A stretch of 64,000 nucleotides of DNA, from assembly GCA_977006965.1 (NCBI GenBank), contig OZ345360.1:186001-250000 (forward strand), written 5' to 3'. Source of the DNA: Phymatolithon calcareum. Lineage: Eukaryota > Rhodophyta > Florideophyceae > Hapalidiales. Shown here one piece after another: positions 10,979 to 20,405 of this stretch. A program made the translations under genes and the position numbers. The notes beneath the pieces are model-generated. The model was not told where the DNA came from and did not search any database. It saw only the letters and a list, made by a program, of their open reading frames with translations. Each line of letters opens with the position of its first letter. Positions within the stretch are counted from its first letter, which is position 1.

Positions 10979-11852
10979 ATGTTCAACGTGCGAGACGCGT
11001 CTCGATTAGCGCCCGTGCTGTTTCGCCGCGCTGCGTCCAGCTTCCCATCAACATCGCGGCCAGGCGTGAGTGCAGCAGGTGCAGCAACAACCTGGACGGA
11101 AGGCGAAGAGCTACTTCATGATAGCGTTCGCTCTTTCGCCAATTCCAGAATTGCGCCTCATGTTTATTCTATGGACGAGACTGCCGCACTGCACAGCACG
11201 GTACTCCCAGACCTGTTTTCACAAGGGTTGCTCGGCTCGTGTATACGTGCGTTGTACGGAGGAGCGGAGTTGAGCTTCAGTGAGGCTTGTACAGTATCAT
11301 GATTGAAGAACTTGCGCGAGTGAACCCTATCGTAGCGCTTGTTGTGGATGTACACGCGACTCTAGTGAGTGCTACAGTCAGTCGATGGGGCTCAGAAGCA
11401 CAAAAGGACAAATATCTATCTCTTGAAGAATCGCCATCGGTGCTCAGATGATCGGGCTTGCTCGTGGAGTACTGGACGTGACTCTGCCCTATCTCGCAAA
11501 ACGTGTGCTGCTTGGAAAACCTCTTCTCAACCATCAGGGACTGGGGTTCCAAGTGGCAGAGGAGGTGGCACGACTGGAGGCGGCGAAAGTGCTTGTGTAC
11601 AATTCAGCACACAAGAAGGAGGCGGGGATTGAGTTTGTGCGAGATGCAATATATGCGAAAATGATTGCGGCAAAAATCGCATGTGATATCGCTGGGCGGT
11701 ACGTGGAATGGACTGGCGGGGTTGGGTTCATGAAGGATTTTCCAAGTGAGAAATTCTATCAGGACATCGTTGTTGGCATGATATATGAGGGCACGCACAA
11801 TATGCATCTCAAGGCAGCGGCAAAATTCGTTGAGCAATATTATTGTGAATAG
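10979..11852 (+). pseudogene. Acyl-CoA dehydrogenase (short/branched-chain type), internally deleted
   Basis: The N-terminal frame at 10,979-11,302 begins MFNVRDASRL, an Arg/Ser/Ala-rich likely mitochondrial presequence. It continues into the helical N-terminal domain of ACADs (LLHDSVRSFANSRIAPHV, then GLLG and YGGAELSF). A 2-nt shift at about 11,298 moves the reading frame to MIEELARVNPIVALVVDVHA, then GSEAQKDKYL. At about 11,430 the sequence jumps to RIAIGAQMIGLARG, the start of the C-terminal helical domain, which runs intact to 11,852 and keeps the active-site glutamate context IYEGTHN. About 130 residues of the middle beta domain, which bind FAD and substrate, are missing. With a frameshift and this deletion it cannot make an active enzyme. 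An AATAAA at 11,876 remains downstream. Confidence 0.85.
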
Positions 11853-11999
11853 GAGCACAGCTGCAAAGCGATTCGAATAAAGGTACTCTAAGGCATTTTG
11901 ACGTGGGATCGCATTCGCAAGACTTATGTGAAGTGGTCTCCTAGTAGAAGAGCTCTCTTTGGATTACTGAAAACCGCTTTCCATTTACTACTGTTTCAT

Positions 12000-12938
12000 T
12001 CAAAATATTGGCTTTAAGTTCAACAACTTCTGTTGACCTTCAAAGTGTACGGAATTTAGCAACGCCAAGGCTGGGTGAGAGGACGATGAAATCGAAAAAA
12101 CTCTTGTTAATTCTTTTCGAAGGCTAAAAGGCGAAGTACGTTTTCGCATGAAAGTGATACAAAGAGCGCCCTCGACACTGATAAGAATAGACATCCAGTC
12201 CAAAGGGTCTTCTGGAGATGCTTTTGTCACTCCGTCTTCGGCATTGGAGAAGAGAAGCTTTTGCCTCTTCAAGCTTGGCATCCAATTGAACACATTTGCA
12301 ACGACAAAACGGAGGGCGACAGAAGCATTGAAAAGCAGAGCATAATCGAGATGCCGTGGATACATCTGGGTCAAAACGTGAAAACCCCGTTTGATCAGGG
12401 ATACAGAAGGGTGGTTCCTACATATACCTTCGAAGTAGTCGACAACAAAAATTATTTTCCGCTCTCGGGCAGCCAAGCAGGCTCGCTCCATCGTATACAC
12501 CATCAACCACAACTGATCCTCATCACACGTACGCGGATCTATTCCTGCCCTGTATACAACCACAGCGCAACCGCGTTTGTCAGGATGCGGCATGATGTAC
12601 AGCTTTCCAGAGCGCGCCTCTCTGCGGATGTCACTAGCCTCTCTTGCCTGTGGCAGGAGTACTTCCCAAATGTTGTGCTCGTTGCGCCATTTCATGGTTT
12701 CAACAACCCTGCTGAGTGTTCGACCAACATTACCAGAGGAAGCCTCAAGAAATCGGTCCAAGCAGTATTTTGTTAACCATGCGCTCTCTCCAACGCGAAG
12801 TGGCATATGCGGGATGGTAGCGCATACCGGCTCAGACTGAACGCCATCGTAATTAAAACTTACTTGTCCATCCTCCACACCTTCACCATCGAGGAGCCAT
12901 CGGTACTTTCGATGATGTTCACATTCAGCTATGCACAT
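12000..12938 (-). CDS. Sec14-like CRAL-TRIO lipid-transfer protein
   Basis: The 312-residue protein starts at an ATG at 12,938. Residues about 60-100 form a CRAL-TRIO N-terminal helical region (CLDRFLEASSGNVGRTLSRV, then ETMKWRNEHNI). Residues about 110-245 are the lipid-binding domain, including GCAVVVYRAGIDPRTC, KIIFVVDYFEGI, VLTQMYPRHLDYALLFNA and FNWMPSLKRQKLLF, in the order expected for Sec14 and plant SFH proteins. The family exchanges phosphatidylinositol and phosphatidylcholine or other small lipids between membranes. There is no signal peptide or membrane segment, so it is probably cytosolic. The last 60 residues are not conserved in any pattern I know. It faces the ACAD pseudogene tail to tail, 147 bp apart. 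Confidence 0.85.
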   Translation of the reverse strand: MCIAECEHHRKYRWLLDGEGVEDGQVSFNYDGVQSEPVCATIPHMPLRVGESAWLTKYCLDRFLEASSGNVGRTLSRVVETMKWRNEHNIWEVLLPQAREASDIRREARSGKLYIMPHPDKRGCAVVVYRAGIDPRTCDEDQLWLMVYTMERACLAARERKIIFVVDYFEGICRNHPSVSLIKRGFHVLTQMYPRHLDYALLFNASVALRFVVANVFNWMPSLKRQKLLFSNAEDGVTKASPEDPLDWMSILISVEGALCITFMRKRTSPFSLRKELTRVFSISSSSHPALALLNSVHFEGQQKLLNLKPIF

Positions 12939-14431
12939 GGCTTAGATTAATAGCTTCAATTAGGGTTGAGACTAAAATTTATGTTTTCGACACGACGTTT
13001 TCTCTGGTCGCACACGACATTGGGTGATTTACATCACACTCACAAATGGCTTGCATGTCATCATGATCCTCACCACAAATCTATCTACTACTTTGGATTG
13101 TCAGGGAAATTTTCCCACTGGGTAAGCAAGAGATATTGTGGGTGAACAGCAGACGACCTGCATGTTAAACACGATCAATTGAACTGATTTGATCGCAGAA
13201 CAGTTCGTCCCACTATACCAGATGGTTGATATGCGGGATGCGAGAGATTAGCTCTTGCTACTGGTACTTTCGCTGATCTCAGCAGCTTTTGTATCCAAAT
13301 ATTCTCCGAGTACACTGCGTGGTGGAATGTTTTTGCAATCGATGATTTATCACTTGTTCCCAAATCCATCTTGACAATCGGCCCCCTCTCTATAATGTTG
13401 AAGTCGGGTCCTGATCTACAGGGATATCATTGAAACATTCCCTATTCTCTTCGCATACTTGTGCTCGAGAACGAGCCGGGGCGATCGCTACTCGAGCTGT
13501 CTGAAATGATCTAGTTCCAGTCAACAAAGTGCCTCTAATTGAACAATGTACGGATTAGTCAATACTGTAGTTAAACATGAAGGAGGGCACCATGGAACGT
13601 GAAAATTGCAATAAAAGGATTAAGAGGAAATTACGTATGCAGGGGGCGAATTCATCGATCACGGCGAACCTGACATATATGACGTGTGCTATCGTACTGT
13701 GAACCGGAGCTTCCCAGACCTAAGAGGACGAGTATAGAGCCGCGGGATATAGGCGCATTCGCCGGCGCCGCCAGCAACTCCGGTGATGCACAAGCGTGTG
13801 TTACTTGGTGTGTCATGATCATTGACAGAGACTGGAGAAAAGGCGTGGGCAACATATTCACCCAAATATGTGAAGCACAAAAGGAGACGGTGCGCAGAGC
13901 ATGTCGCCGATGGCAGGAAGCTATGCCTCGATTTTAGCCTTAACGGCTTGAGTTGCATTACCCTGTGAGAACACTCAATTCCAGCTCAGCCAAAGCATTG
14001 GAATTATTTATTTATTTTTATTCTTTTCTCGAAAAGTGTCGAGAATAAATAATTTATTGTTGAACGCAGAAGCAATAAATTATTGTATTCAAGTTCAGCG
14101 AGGTATAAATAACTGGTTATTCCCCGAATTATTGGATCCTTCTTGCTACTTTCTGTCGCGATAGAATAACCGGATCGAAAAAATGAGGAGTCCGATACAA
14201 TAATTGTCGCAACCACGACGATCTCAATAAATACAATAAATATGCGAGACTCAGGAATAAATTATTGGAACAATAATTTAAATAATTACAATAGCAATTA
14301 TTTTTTCCAATGCTTTGAGCTCAGCATCATCAAATCTCAGTACTTCACACTACCAGACAGTATGTGCACAAAATACGACATCATTTCTGAGAACCCACTA
14401 TTTGCCAAATTAAATTTAACTCTCTCCTAAG
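12939..14431. other. Intergenic region ending in an AT-rich inverted repeat
   Basis: No gene is recognised. A frame at + 13,686-13,937 is open, but its product matches nothing I know. About 13,985-14,325 is very AT-rich. It is bounded by CAAAGCATTGGAA on the left and its inverse on the right, within longer imperfect similarity including AGCTCAG, which is the shape of a MITE of about 340 bp. No clean target duplication was found. Confidence 0.35.
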
Positions 14432-17400
14432 CTACAGTAACAGCTCTCCTATGACAACTTGACCATCTTCAAGACCAGCTACAGCTTTTGAATTCAGCTT
14501 ATTGATGTGAAATGTGATACATCTAGATGGCATGGTGGCGACTTGAACTGTCTTCGCGTTCTGCCCTGTTGCGTAAATCCTGCCATTGACGTCGTGCATG
14601 ATGAATCCAGAAGGTTGCATCTTGGTTCCAGTGCTGGTGTCCAAAAGAACAACCTCATCTGACGTTCGTACAATACACAAATCACTGCTAGAATCGAATT
14701 CAAGGCTTCTGATCGAACCCACGAAGTGTATACCGCCGAAATTGCCAAGCCCCCTTATCCCATCCTTCACGCATTCACCGCTCTGCCCATCCCATAAACG
14801 AACGGTTCCGTCAAAAGATCCCGAAACAAATCGACTTCCGTCCCCGTTCATTGCAACGCACTCCACATCAGCACCGTGTCCACGGAGTGGTCCCAACACG
14901 CATTCTCCGCTTTGCCCATCCCATACACGAACGGTTCTGTCCGAAGATCCCGAAACAATTCGACTTCCGTCCCCGTTCATTGCAACGCACAGCACAGAAC
15001 CACAGTGTCCACGGAGTGGTCCCAACACGCATTCTCCGCTTTGCCCATCCCATACACGAACGGTTCTGTCCCAAGATCCCGAAACGATTCGACTTCCGTC
15101 CCCGTTAATTGCAACGCACCATACACGATTCTCGTGTCCACGCAGTGGTCCCAAGACGCATTCTCCGCTTTGCCCATCCCATACACGAACGATTCCGTCA
15201 TCAGATCCCGAAACAAATCGACTTCCGTCCCCGTTCATTGCAACGCACCATACACCACTCTCGTGTCCACGGAGTGGTCCCAACACGCATTCTCCGCTTT
15301 GCCCATCCCATACACGAACGGTTCTGTCCCGAGATCCCGAAACAATTCGACTTCCGTCCCCGTTCATTGCAACGCACCATACACGATCCTCGTGTCCACG
15401 GAGTGGTCCCAACACGCATTCTCCGCTCTGCCCATCCCATACACGAACGGTTTTGTCCCAAGATCCCGAAACAATTCGACTTCCGTCCCCGTTCATTGCA
15501 ACGCACCATACACCACTCTCGTGTCCACGGAGTGGTCCCAACACGCATTCTCCGCTTTGCCCATCCCATAAACGAACGGTTCCGTCCCGAGATCCCGAAA
15601 CAATTCGACTTCCGTCCCCGTTAATTGCAACGCACAGCACAAAACCACCGTGTCCACGGAGTGGTCCCAACACGCATTCTCCGCTTTGCCCATCCCATAC
15701 ACGAACGGTTCCGTCCCAAGATCCCGAAACAATTCGACTTCCGTCCCCGTTCATTGCAACGCACTGCACAACATTCTCGTGTCCACGGAGTGGTCCCAAC
15801 ACGCATTCTCCGCTCTGCCCATCCCATACACGAACGGTTCTGTCTCCAGATCCCGAAACGATTCGACTTCCGTCCCCGTTCATTGCAACGCACTCCACAC
15901 CACCCTCGTGTCCAAGGAGTGGTCCCAACACGCATTCTCCGCTCTGCCCATCCCATACACGAACGGTTTTGTCCCAAGATCCCGAAACGATTCGACTTCC
16001 GTCCCCGTTCATTGCAACACTCTTGACCACATCGTCATGGCCCTTCAGTGTATGCACAGTACACATCGCTTGCAAATCGAAAACATGGATTTCCTCTCCT
16101 TGCACGACTGCAATTATATTTTGTTCTTCACTGAAACACAGGGCTCTAACTTCCCCCTCAAAGTCGACACGGGACAGTTGCCGGCCATCTGCCCTCCATC
16201 GCACCTCATGCTTCGGCACATAGTGAGGCTTCCGAACATGCATCGACACACTTGACAAGAAGCGCTGCACAAACTCTGACGATCTGTACTGCGACTGTAA
16301 CCGCCCGTACATTTCAAACGGAGTTGTATGAATACTCTTGTTGATGTTCACCCAGCTTTCTTCGAGCGCCCTCACCACTGCGTCAGCCCCAATAACTCTC
16401 CTGCTACCATCCAATAATTCCTGAAAATCGTCCCGCAGACCAACTATTCCTCCAACCTTCATTCGCCTCCTCGACCATCGTACATCCGACAGTAACGATT
16501 TCAGTTCACACCCTTCACTCATACCCAAGTGTCGAGCAAGATTCTTTTCAATGTACCCATCCTCGCGTAATTTTTCATAATCCCACCACTCGCGGCAATT
16601 ATACTTATTTGATTGCACCACGTTCCCAGCCGCTTTCCGTATGTATCCGTCGAGTAATTGTGCATGCCAAAGAGAAACACGATTGTTTTCAATAGACATC
16701 TTCTTGGCTTGTTCAAGCACGAGATCATGCAATGCCAGTCCGTCAACCTGTCCCGCTGGCGTTGTGTGCCAGCGTCGTAAAACTAGGTGCATATCTGAGA
16801 GTTTAGACATAAGTTGCTTAGTCGCTGGCTCGTCAGTCTCCCACAGACGTTTCAGCGATGTCCGAGGAATCCAACCCTGCTTGCGTAGAACACTCAGCGC
16901 TTCAAACTTTTCTCTCACGTTCAATGCGCATCCAAGTTTCCTTCGACCTTCTGTCCCAAGCGCCCACTTTTCGCAATGCTGCAAACTGGTCTCAACCACA
17001 GCCCTCAGTCCCCGGTACTCTTCAATATTTTCGTCTCCTACACTTTCGATGTTTTCTTTCAGCTCATGCGCATAGATTACTGCCGATACACAAATCCTCC
17101 CACTGTTTTCTTCGATTACGTTGCGCAGACCCGTCCCAGCAGCACCTAATGCCACTGGCAGTCCAGCGCATACATCCAAGATGTCTCGAAATGCCGTCCA
17201 ACTGTCGCTTGATGCATGAACACGTTCAATTTCGATCCCAGCATACTTGACAAGAATCTTCATCGCCTGCTGCCCATGAACTTCGCGCGGAATGAACTTC
17301 ACCTCGACGAACTGTTGCGAGATCGACTTCTCCCGTGTCGATATCACCATCGCACTTGATCGTGAGTTGCAAAGCAACAGTTTAAGCGAACTTAGATATC

Positions 17401-18421
17401 CAATTGGGTGCTCGTCGAAAGACCAGATATCATCGCACACGAACAGGGCACATCTACCTTTGAACCACAACGACGCTTGTTTAGCAGCTGATTCTGCAGA
17501 TCTCTTATTTGTGATATCTCTGGCAACACACTTGCCGCCAGAGCTTTCAACAAAGTGTGCAACACCTTCAATCACATCCTCTTCAACAGCGTCTTGTCCA
17601 AGAGTCATGAAGAACACCCCGTCCAAGTACTTCTTCTTCACTTCTGCTTCACGGCAAACTCCCTGAAGTGCAACAGTTTTCCCCACTCCACCCATTCCCA
17701 CTGCCCCAACCACACTTCCACTAACAGCAGCCGTTACCCTTGCACCGCCACAGTTCGACAATATTTCACGCTTCAATAATGCCTCCATCGTATCACCACT
17801 GAAGTTTAGTACCACATTCTTTGGAAGCGGCGGCTCATCAAAATGCGCAACGTATTCGTCGCATGCAATCCTGCCATTATTTCTCATGGTAACGAGGGCT
17901 ATTGACACATGCTCAATCGTGGATCGAGCCTCCTTCCATATCGAGTCAAGTTTTTCAAGCGCTGCTTTCATCTTGTTCGCCCTAGCGAATAGCTTGGCCT
18001 CATTCACTGCACGACCGTCAACAATTCGATTCCTGTTCCGCAATGAATGACGCCCTCGTTTCGACGGGTTACCGACCGCATGAGAGCTCCCACTCGCATA
18101 TGCAGGAGACCTCTCTCTTGTAAACTCATCCTCCAGGCTCTTCAAGATGTCCTCTGCCGTTGTCAGGGATTCCTCAACTGGCTTGAGAATATCGCGAAAT
18201 GTGCTTATCGCACGTTCCCCAATGGATTCCTTGTCATCCACAAGCGTTGCATCTATACTTCTAACACTTCTTTTGCAGTCTTCGAACGACTTGATTGAAG
18301 AATGCCAGTTGTCGGGCAGTGACCCGAAGTCTTCGCACCGAATCTTTAGGTTGGACAATCGCTGTGCCAACTGATTGATTGTGCCGACAACTCCGAGCAC
18401 AGGACCTACGGCTTCGGCCAT
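14432..18421 (-). CDS. STAND immune receptor: helical N-terminal domain, NB-ARC, WD40 repeats (copy 2, intact)
   Basis: The ATG at 18,421 (MAEAVGPVLG) gives 1,329 residues in one exon; upstream in frame there is only a TTG. Residues 1-180 are predicted helical with a Gly/Val-rich start, in the style of HeLo-like and RPW8-type N-terminal domains. The NB-ARC ATPase has P-loop GMGGVGKT (242-249), Walker B LFVCDDIW (about 326-333), ISTRE (360-364), GLPVAL (420-425) and LHD in place of MHD (563-565). About 755-1,220 form a WD40 domain: one divergent blade and ten nearly identical 42-residue repeats, then a divergent C-terminal blade or tail. In known STAND proteins nucleotide exchange after ligand binding to the repeats leads to oligomers and activates the N-terminal effector. 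The architecture matches fungal HET-E and plant NLR logic. The ligand is unknown. Confidence 0.9.
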   Translation of the reverse strand: MAEAVGPVLGVVGTINQLAQRLSNLKIRCEDFGSLPDNWHSSIKSFEDCKRSVRSIDATLVDDKESIGERAISTFRDILKPVEESLTTAEDILKSLEDEFTRERSPAYASGSSHAVGNPSKRGRHSLRNRNRIVDGRAVNEAKLFARANKMKAALEKLDSIWKEARSTIEHVSIALVTMRNNGRIACDEYVAHFDEPPLPKNVVLNFSGDTMEALLKREILSNCGGARVTAAVSGSVVGAVGMGGVGKTVALQGVCREAEVKKKYLDGVFFMTLGQDAVEEDVIEGVAHFVESSGGKCVARDITNKRSAESAAKQASLWFKGRCALFVCDDIWSFDEHPIGYLSSLKLLLCNSRSSAMVISTREKSISQQFVEVKFIPREVHGQQAMKILVKYAGIEIERVHASSDSWTAFRDILDVCAGLPVALGAAGTGLRNVIEENSGRICVSAVIYAHELKENIESVGDENIEEYRGLRAVVETSLQHCEKWALGTEGRRKLGCALNVREKFEALSVLRKQGWIPRTSLKRLWETDEPATKQLMSKLSDMHLVLRRWHTTPAGQVDGLALHDLVLEQAKKMSIENNRVSLWHAQLLDGYIRKAAGNVVQSNKYNCREWWDYEKLREDGYIEKNLARHLGMSEGCELKSLLSDVRWSRRRMKVGGIVGLRDDFQELLDGSRRVIGADAVVRALEESWVNINKSIHTTPFEMYGRLQSQYRSSEFVQRFLSSVSMHVRKPHYVPKHEVRWRADGRQLSRVDFEGEVRALCFSEEQNIIAVVQGEEIHVFDLQAMCTVHTLKGHDDVVKSVAMNGDGSRIVSGSWDKTVRVWDGQSGECVLGPLLGHEGGVECVAMNGDGSRIVSGSGDRTVRVWDGQSGECVLGPLRGHENVVQCVAMNGDGSRIVSGSWDGTVRVWDGQSGECVLGPLRGHGGFVLCVAINGDGSRIVSGSRDGTVRLWDGQSGECVLGPLRGHESGVWCVAMNGDGSRIVSGSWDKTVRVWDGQSGECVLGPLRGHEDRVWCVAMNGDGSRIVSGSRDRTVRVWDGQSGECVLGPLRGHESGVWCVAMNGDGSRFVSGSDDGIVRVWDGQSGECVLGPLRGHENRVWCVAINGDGSRIVSGSWDRTVRVWDGQSGECVLGPLRGHCGSVLCVAMNGDGSRIVSGSSDRTVRVWDGQSGECVLGPLRGHGADVECVAMNGDGSRFVSGSFDGTVRLWDGQSGECVKDGIRGLGNFGGIHFVGSIRSLEFDSSSDLCIVRTSDEVVLLDTSTGTKMQPSGFIMHDVNGRIYATGQNAKTVQVATMPSRCITFHINKLNSKAVAGLEDGQVVIGELLL
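14765..16020 (-). repeat. Ten near-identical 126-bp WD40 repeats of copy 2
   Basis: The unit is 126 bp, one WD40 blade. The frame blocks are invariant, while variation is concentrated after GH (EGG, ENV, GGF, ESG, EDR, ENR, CGS, GAD), at the residue before CVA (E, Q, L, W), and at the two residues either side of the Asp in SGSxDx (W/G/R/D/S/F and K/R/G). These are the loop positions of a propeller's top face. High DNA identity between units implies continual unequal exchange or gene conversion. Confidence 0.9.
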
Positions 18422-18760
18422 TCCGGGAAGGGGAAAAGACAAGGTAAACCCTAAGCTGTGAGCTTACCACCTTGTGTGGCGTGCTTTGCAAAACTCTTCA
18501 CGCGGGATCGGAGGACGCGAACACGAATGTCCTCAAGAATCAGTTTTGGTGGAAGCGTGTCTTTGTGCGGAGGCGTCGTTTAACGAGTAGACAATCACCC
18601 TATAGCAGATACCTGCAGTTGCACCTACAGGTGCAAGTGTGCGTAGAGTATACTGAAATTATACAGCAGCATCTGAAGGGGTTGCAAGGTGATCATAGCG
18701 TGCGTAGAGTATACAGCCGCATCCCGAAATCTGAAGGGGGTGGAAGGTGATCATATAGGA
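18422..18760. promoter_or_regulatory. Upstream flank of receptor copy 2, with an internal tandem duplication
   Basis: This is homologous to 4,844-5,162 upstream of copy 1. A unit of about 60 bp containing GTGCGTAGAGTATAC and AAGGTGATCAT occurs twice in a row (about 18,637-18,757) but only once upstream of copy 1. If the unit holds a regulatory site, the two copies differ in dosage. Confidence 0.55.
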
Positions 18761-20405
18761 GGATGCGAGTATCTGCGAATTTGTTGCGTTTTGACAGATA
18801 TATCTGTATTTGCACTCCTAAAATTGTTAAATATTTGCCACTAAAAATAATGCGAGGTGCGGGAAAAGCAGTATTTGCTCGTTTGTATGAAATAAATATA
18901 TTTTCTATGGACTTGCTATAGCAAGTCTACTGTATAGAAAATATTTCATAGCGCAAAAAATAAAATTTAGCAATTCCCTACTGTACGTATTCGATGAACC
19001 CATTCGGTGGGCGTACGTTGTAGAGGTTATAGCGAGGTGGACAACGCGACGTAGGTGCACACACGAAATTTGTTGAATCTTCCGCCAACGAAGCTATCGA
19101 GAACCACCGATATATGCATTGGCGCGTAATCTAGTGCACCGAAACGGGGATTGCCGCGATATCAAGCTGAGCGAAACGCCTTGGCAAAACTTTTATCCAC
19201 CGCTTCAAGGCGCAGGGCTATTTAAAAAGCCCAGATATCCACCGCAATGGTCATAAGCGACAACTCTTTCGGTGCTATGGTGCGTGGCGCTTTGTGTACG
19301 TCGGACGAGGATATGCCCCTTGCTCGATGATGGGTCAACGTTTCTGCCGAACACGACGAGCAAAATGTGCAAGAGTTCTGGGTGAAGAGAGCTGACGCGC
19401 CCAACAACCAGCCGGATGCGATTGAGAGCCGCCCCACAGCAAGCAGGCTACAGTCGCAGTGGCACCCGAAATCGAGACCGAAAATGCCACGGAAGGTAGG
19501 TAGGATTGTGCCTGAGGTAGTCGTGCCATCGTGAGCACAATCCACGGTTAGTATTGGCTCTGTTTCCAGCCCTTTTCCCATCCCTGGAGTGCGTCGATTG
19601 TGCACCAAAACCTTGTTCGACTTGCACTGTAGTCACCTCAGCGGCAATAACAGGATCGTCATCCGATGAAGATGATGATGAATCCTTTGGGAGACTCCGA
19701 CTTTCTACGGGGAATGCAGATTGCACAAGGTGCCAAGTGGGAAGTCGTAGTCCCAGAAATATCCCGAAAATTTGCTCTTCTATATATTTTTGCCATTAAA
19801 TTTTGAAACACAGTATTCAAATACCTTTTTATCACAGAAACGTTGGCCATTTGTTTTGGCTGTGTGGTAGTCCTGCTCTAAATCTTGGGTGAGGTTGCAA
19901 GAATGCAGTGGCTTCACTACCATACCCGCCTTGCACTCTGACTGTTGTTCGTAGTGATGATGCGCTTTCTTTGTACAGTGAAGTTGTGTACTTGTGAACT
20001 CGACAAGGTATAATTTCTAAAGACTCGGGGTGTATTGCAACAGACCTCCCACTAGAATCCGTCGAGGAAATGTACCGTAACCGACTTAATAGGATCAAAC
20101 TTACGTATCTTTGATCTGATCTATTTTCAGAAAAAATCATGACTTCAGAGATTTGTGACACCTGTCCCCGAATGTGCGTCATTACCGTCGACAAGATCGA
20201 TCTCCAACGTCCCACTCTGGGCGCGCAGAGCCAACCAAACCTGCTCACATTGCTTCCCACTGGCGTAGAAGCGAGGACTCAGCAGGGAATGGTGACAACA
20301 ACTGCGTTGCAAGATACAGCATTGTATCCTTCATGCTCTCGCCACGACCATCTTATGCCCCTCCTTTGAAATTGGCGCATTCTTGTCGCTCTTATACATG
20401 ACGCA
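18761..20405. other. Intergenic region with a hairpin and decayed frames
   Basis: Around 18,893-18,947 an imperfect foldback is centred on the perfect palindrome ACTTGCTATAGCAAGT. About 19,250-19,550 contains broken plus-strand frames (an EFWVKRADAPNNQPDA type stretch) that read like an old mobile-element ORF but are not recognised. Nothing else is supported. Confidence 0.4.

Noticed and set aside
10979-11852. ACAD as a functional spliced gene
   Set aside because: No intron can restore the roughly 130 missing residues, because they are not present anywhere between the two halves.
1-16020. Regular 126-bp direct repeats as a CRISPR array or satellite
   Set aside because: There are no unique spacers, and every unit encodes a clean WD40 blade in frame with the upstream NB-ARC domain.
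14586-16223. A 545-codon plus-strand open frame and several shorter ones across the WD40 array
   Set aside because: They are antisense to the WD40 repeats. A 126-bp unit is a multiple of three, so one unit free of stops makes all frames open across the array. The products are periodic with no fold, and several start at TTG or GTG.
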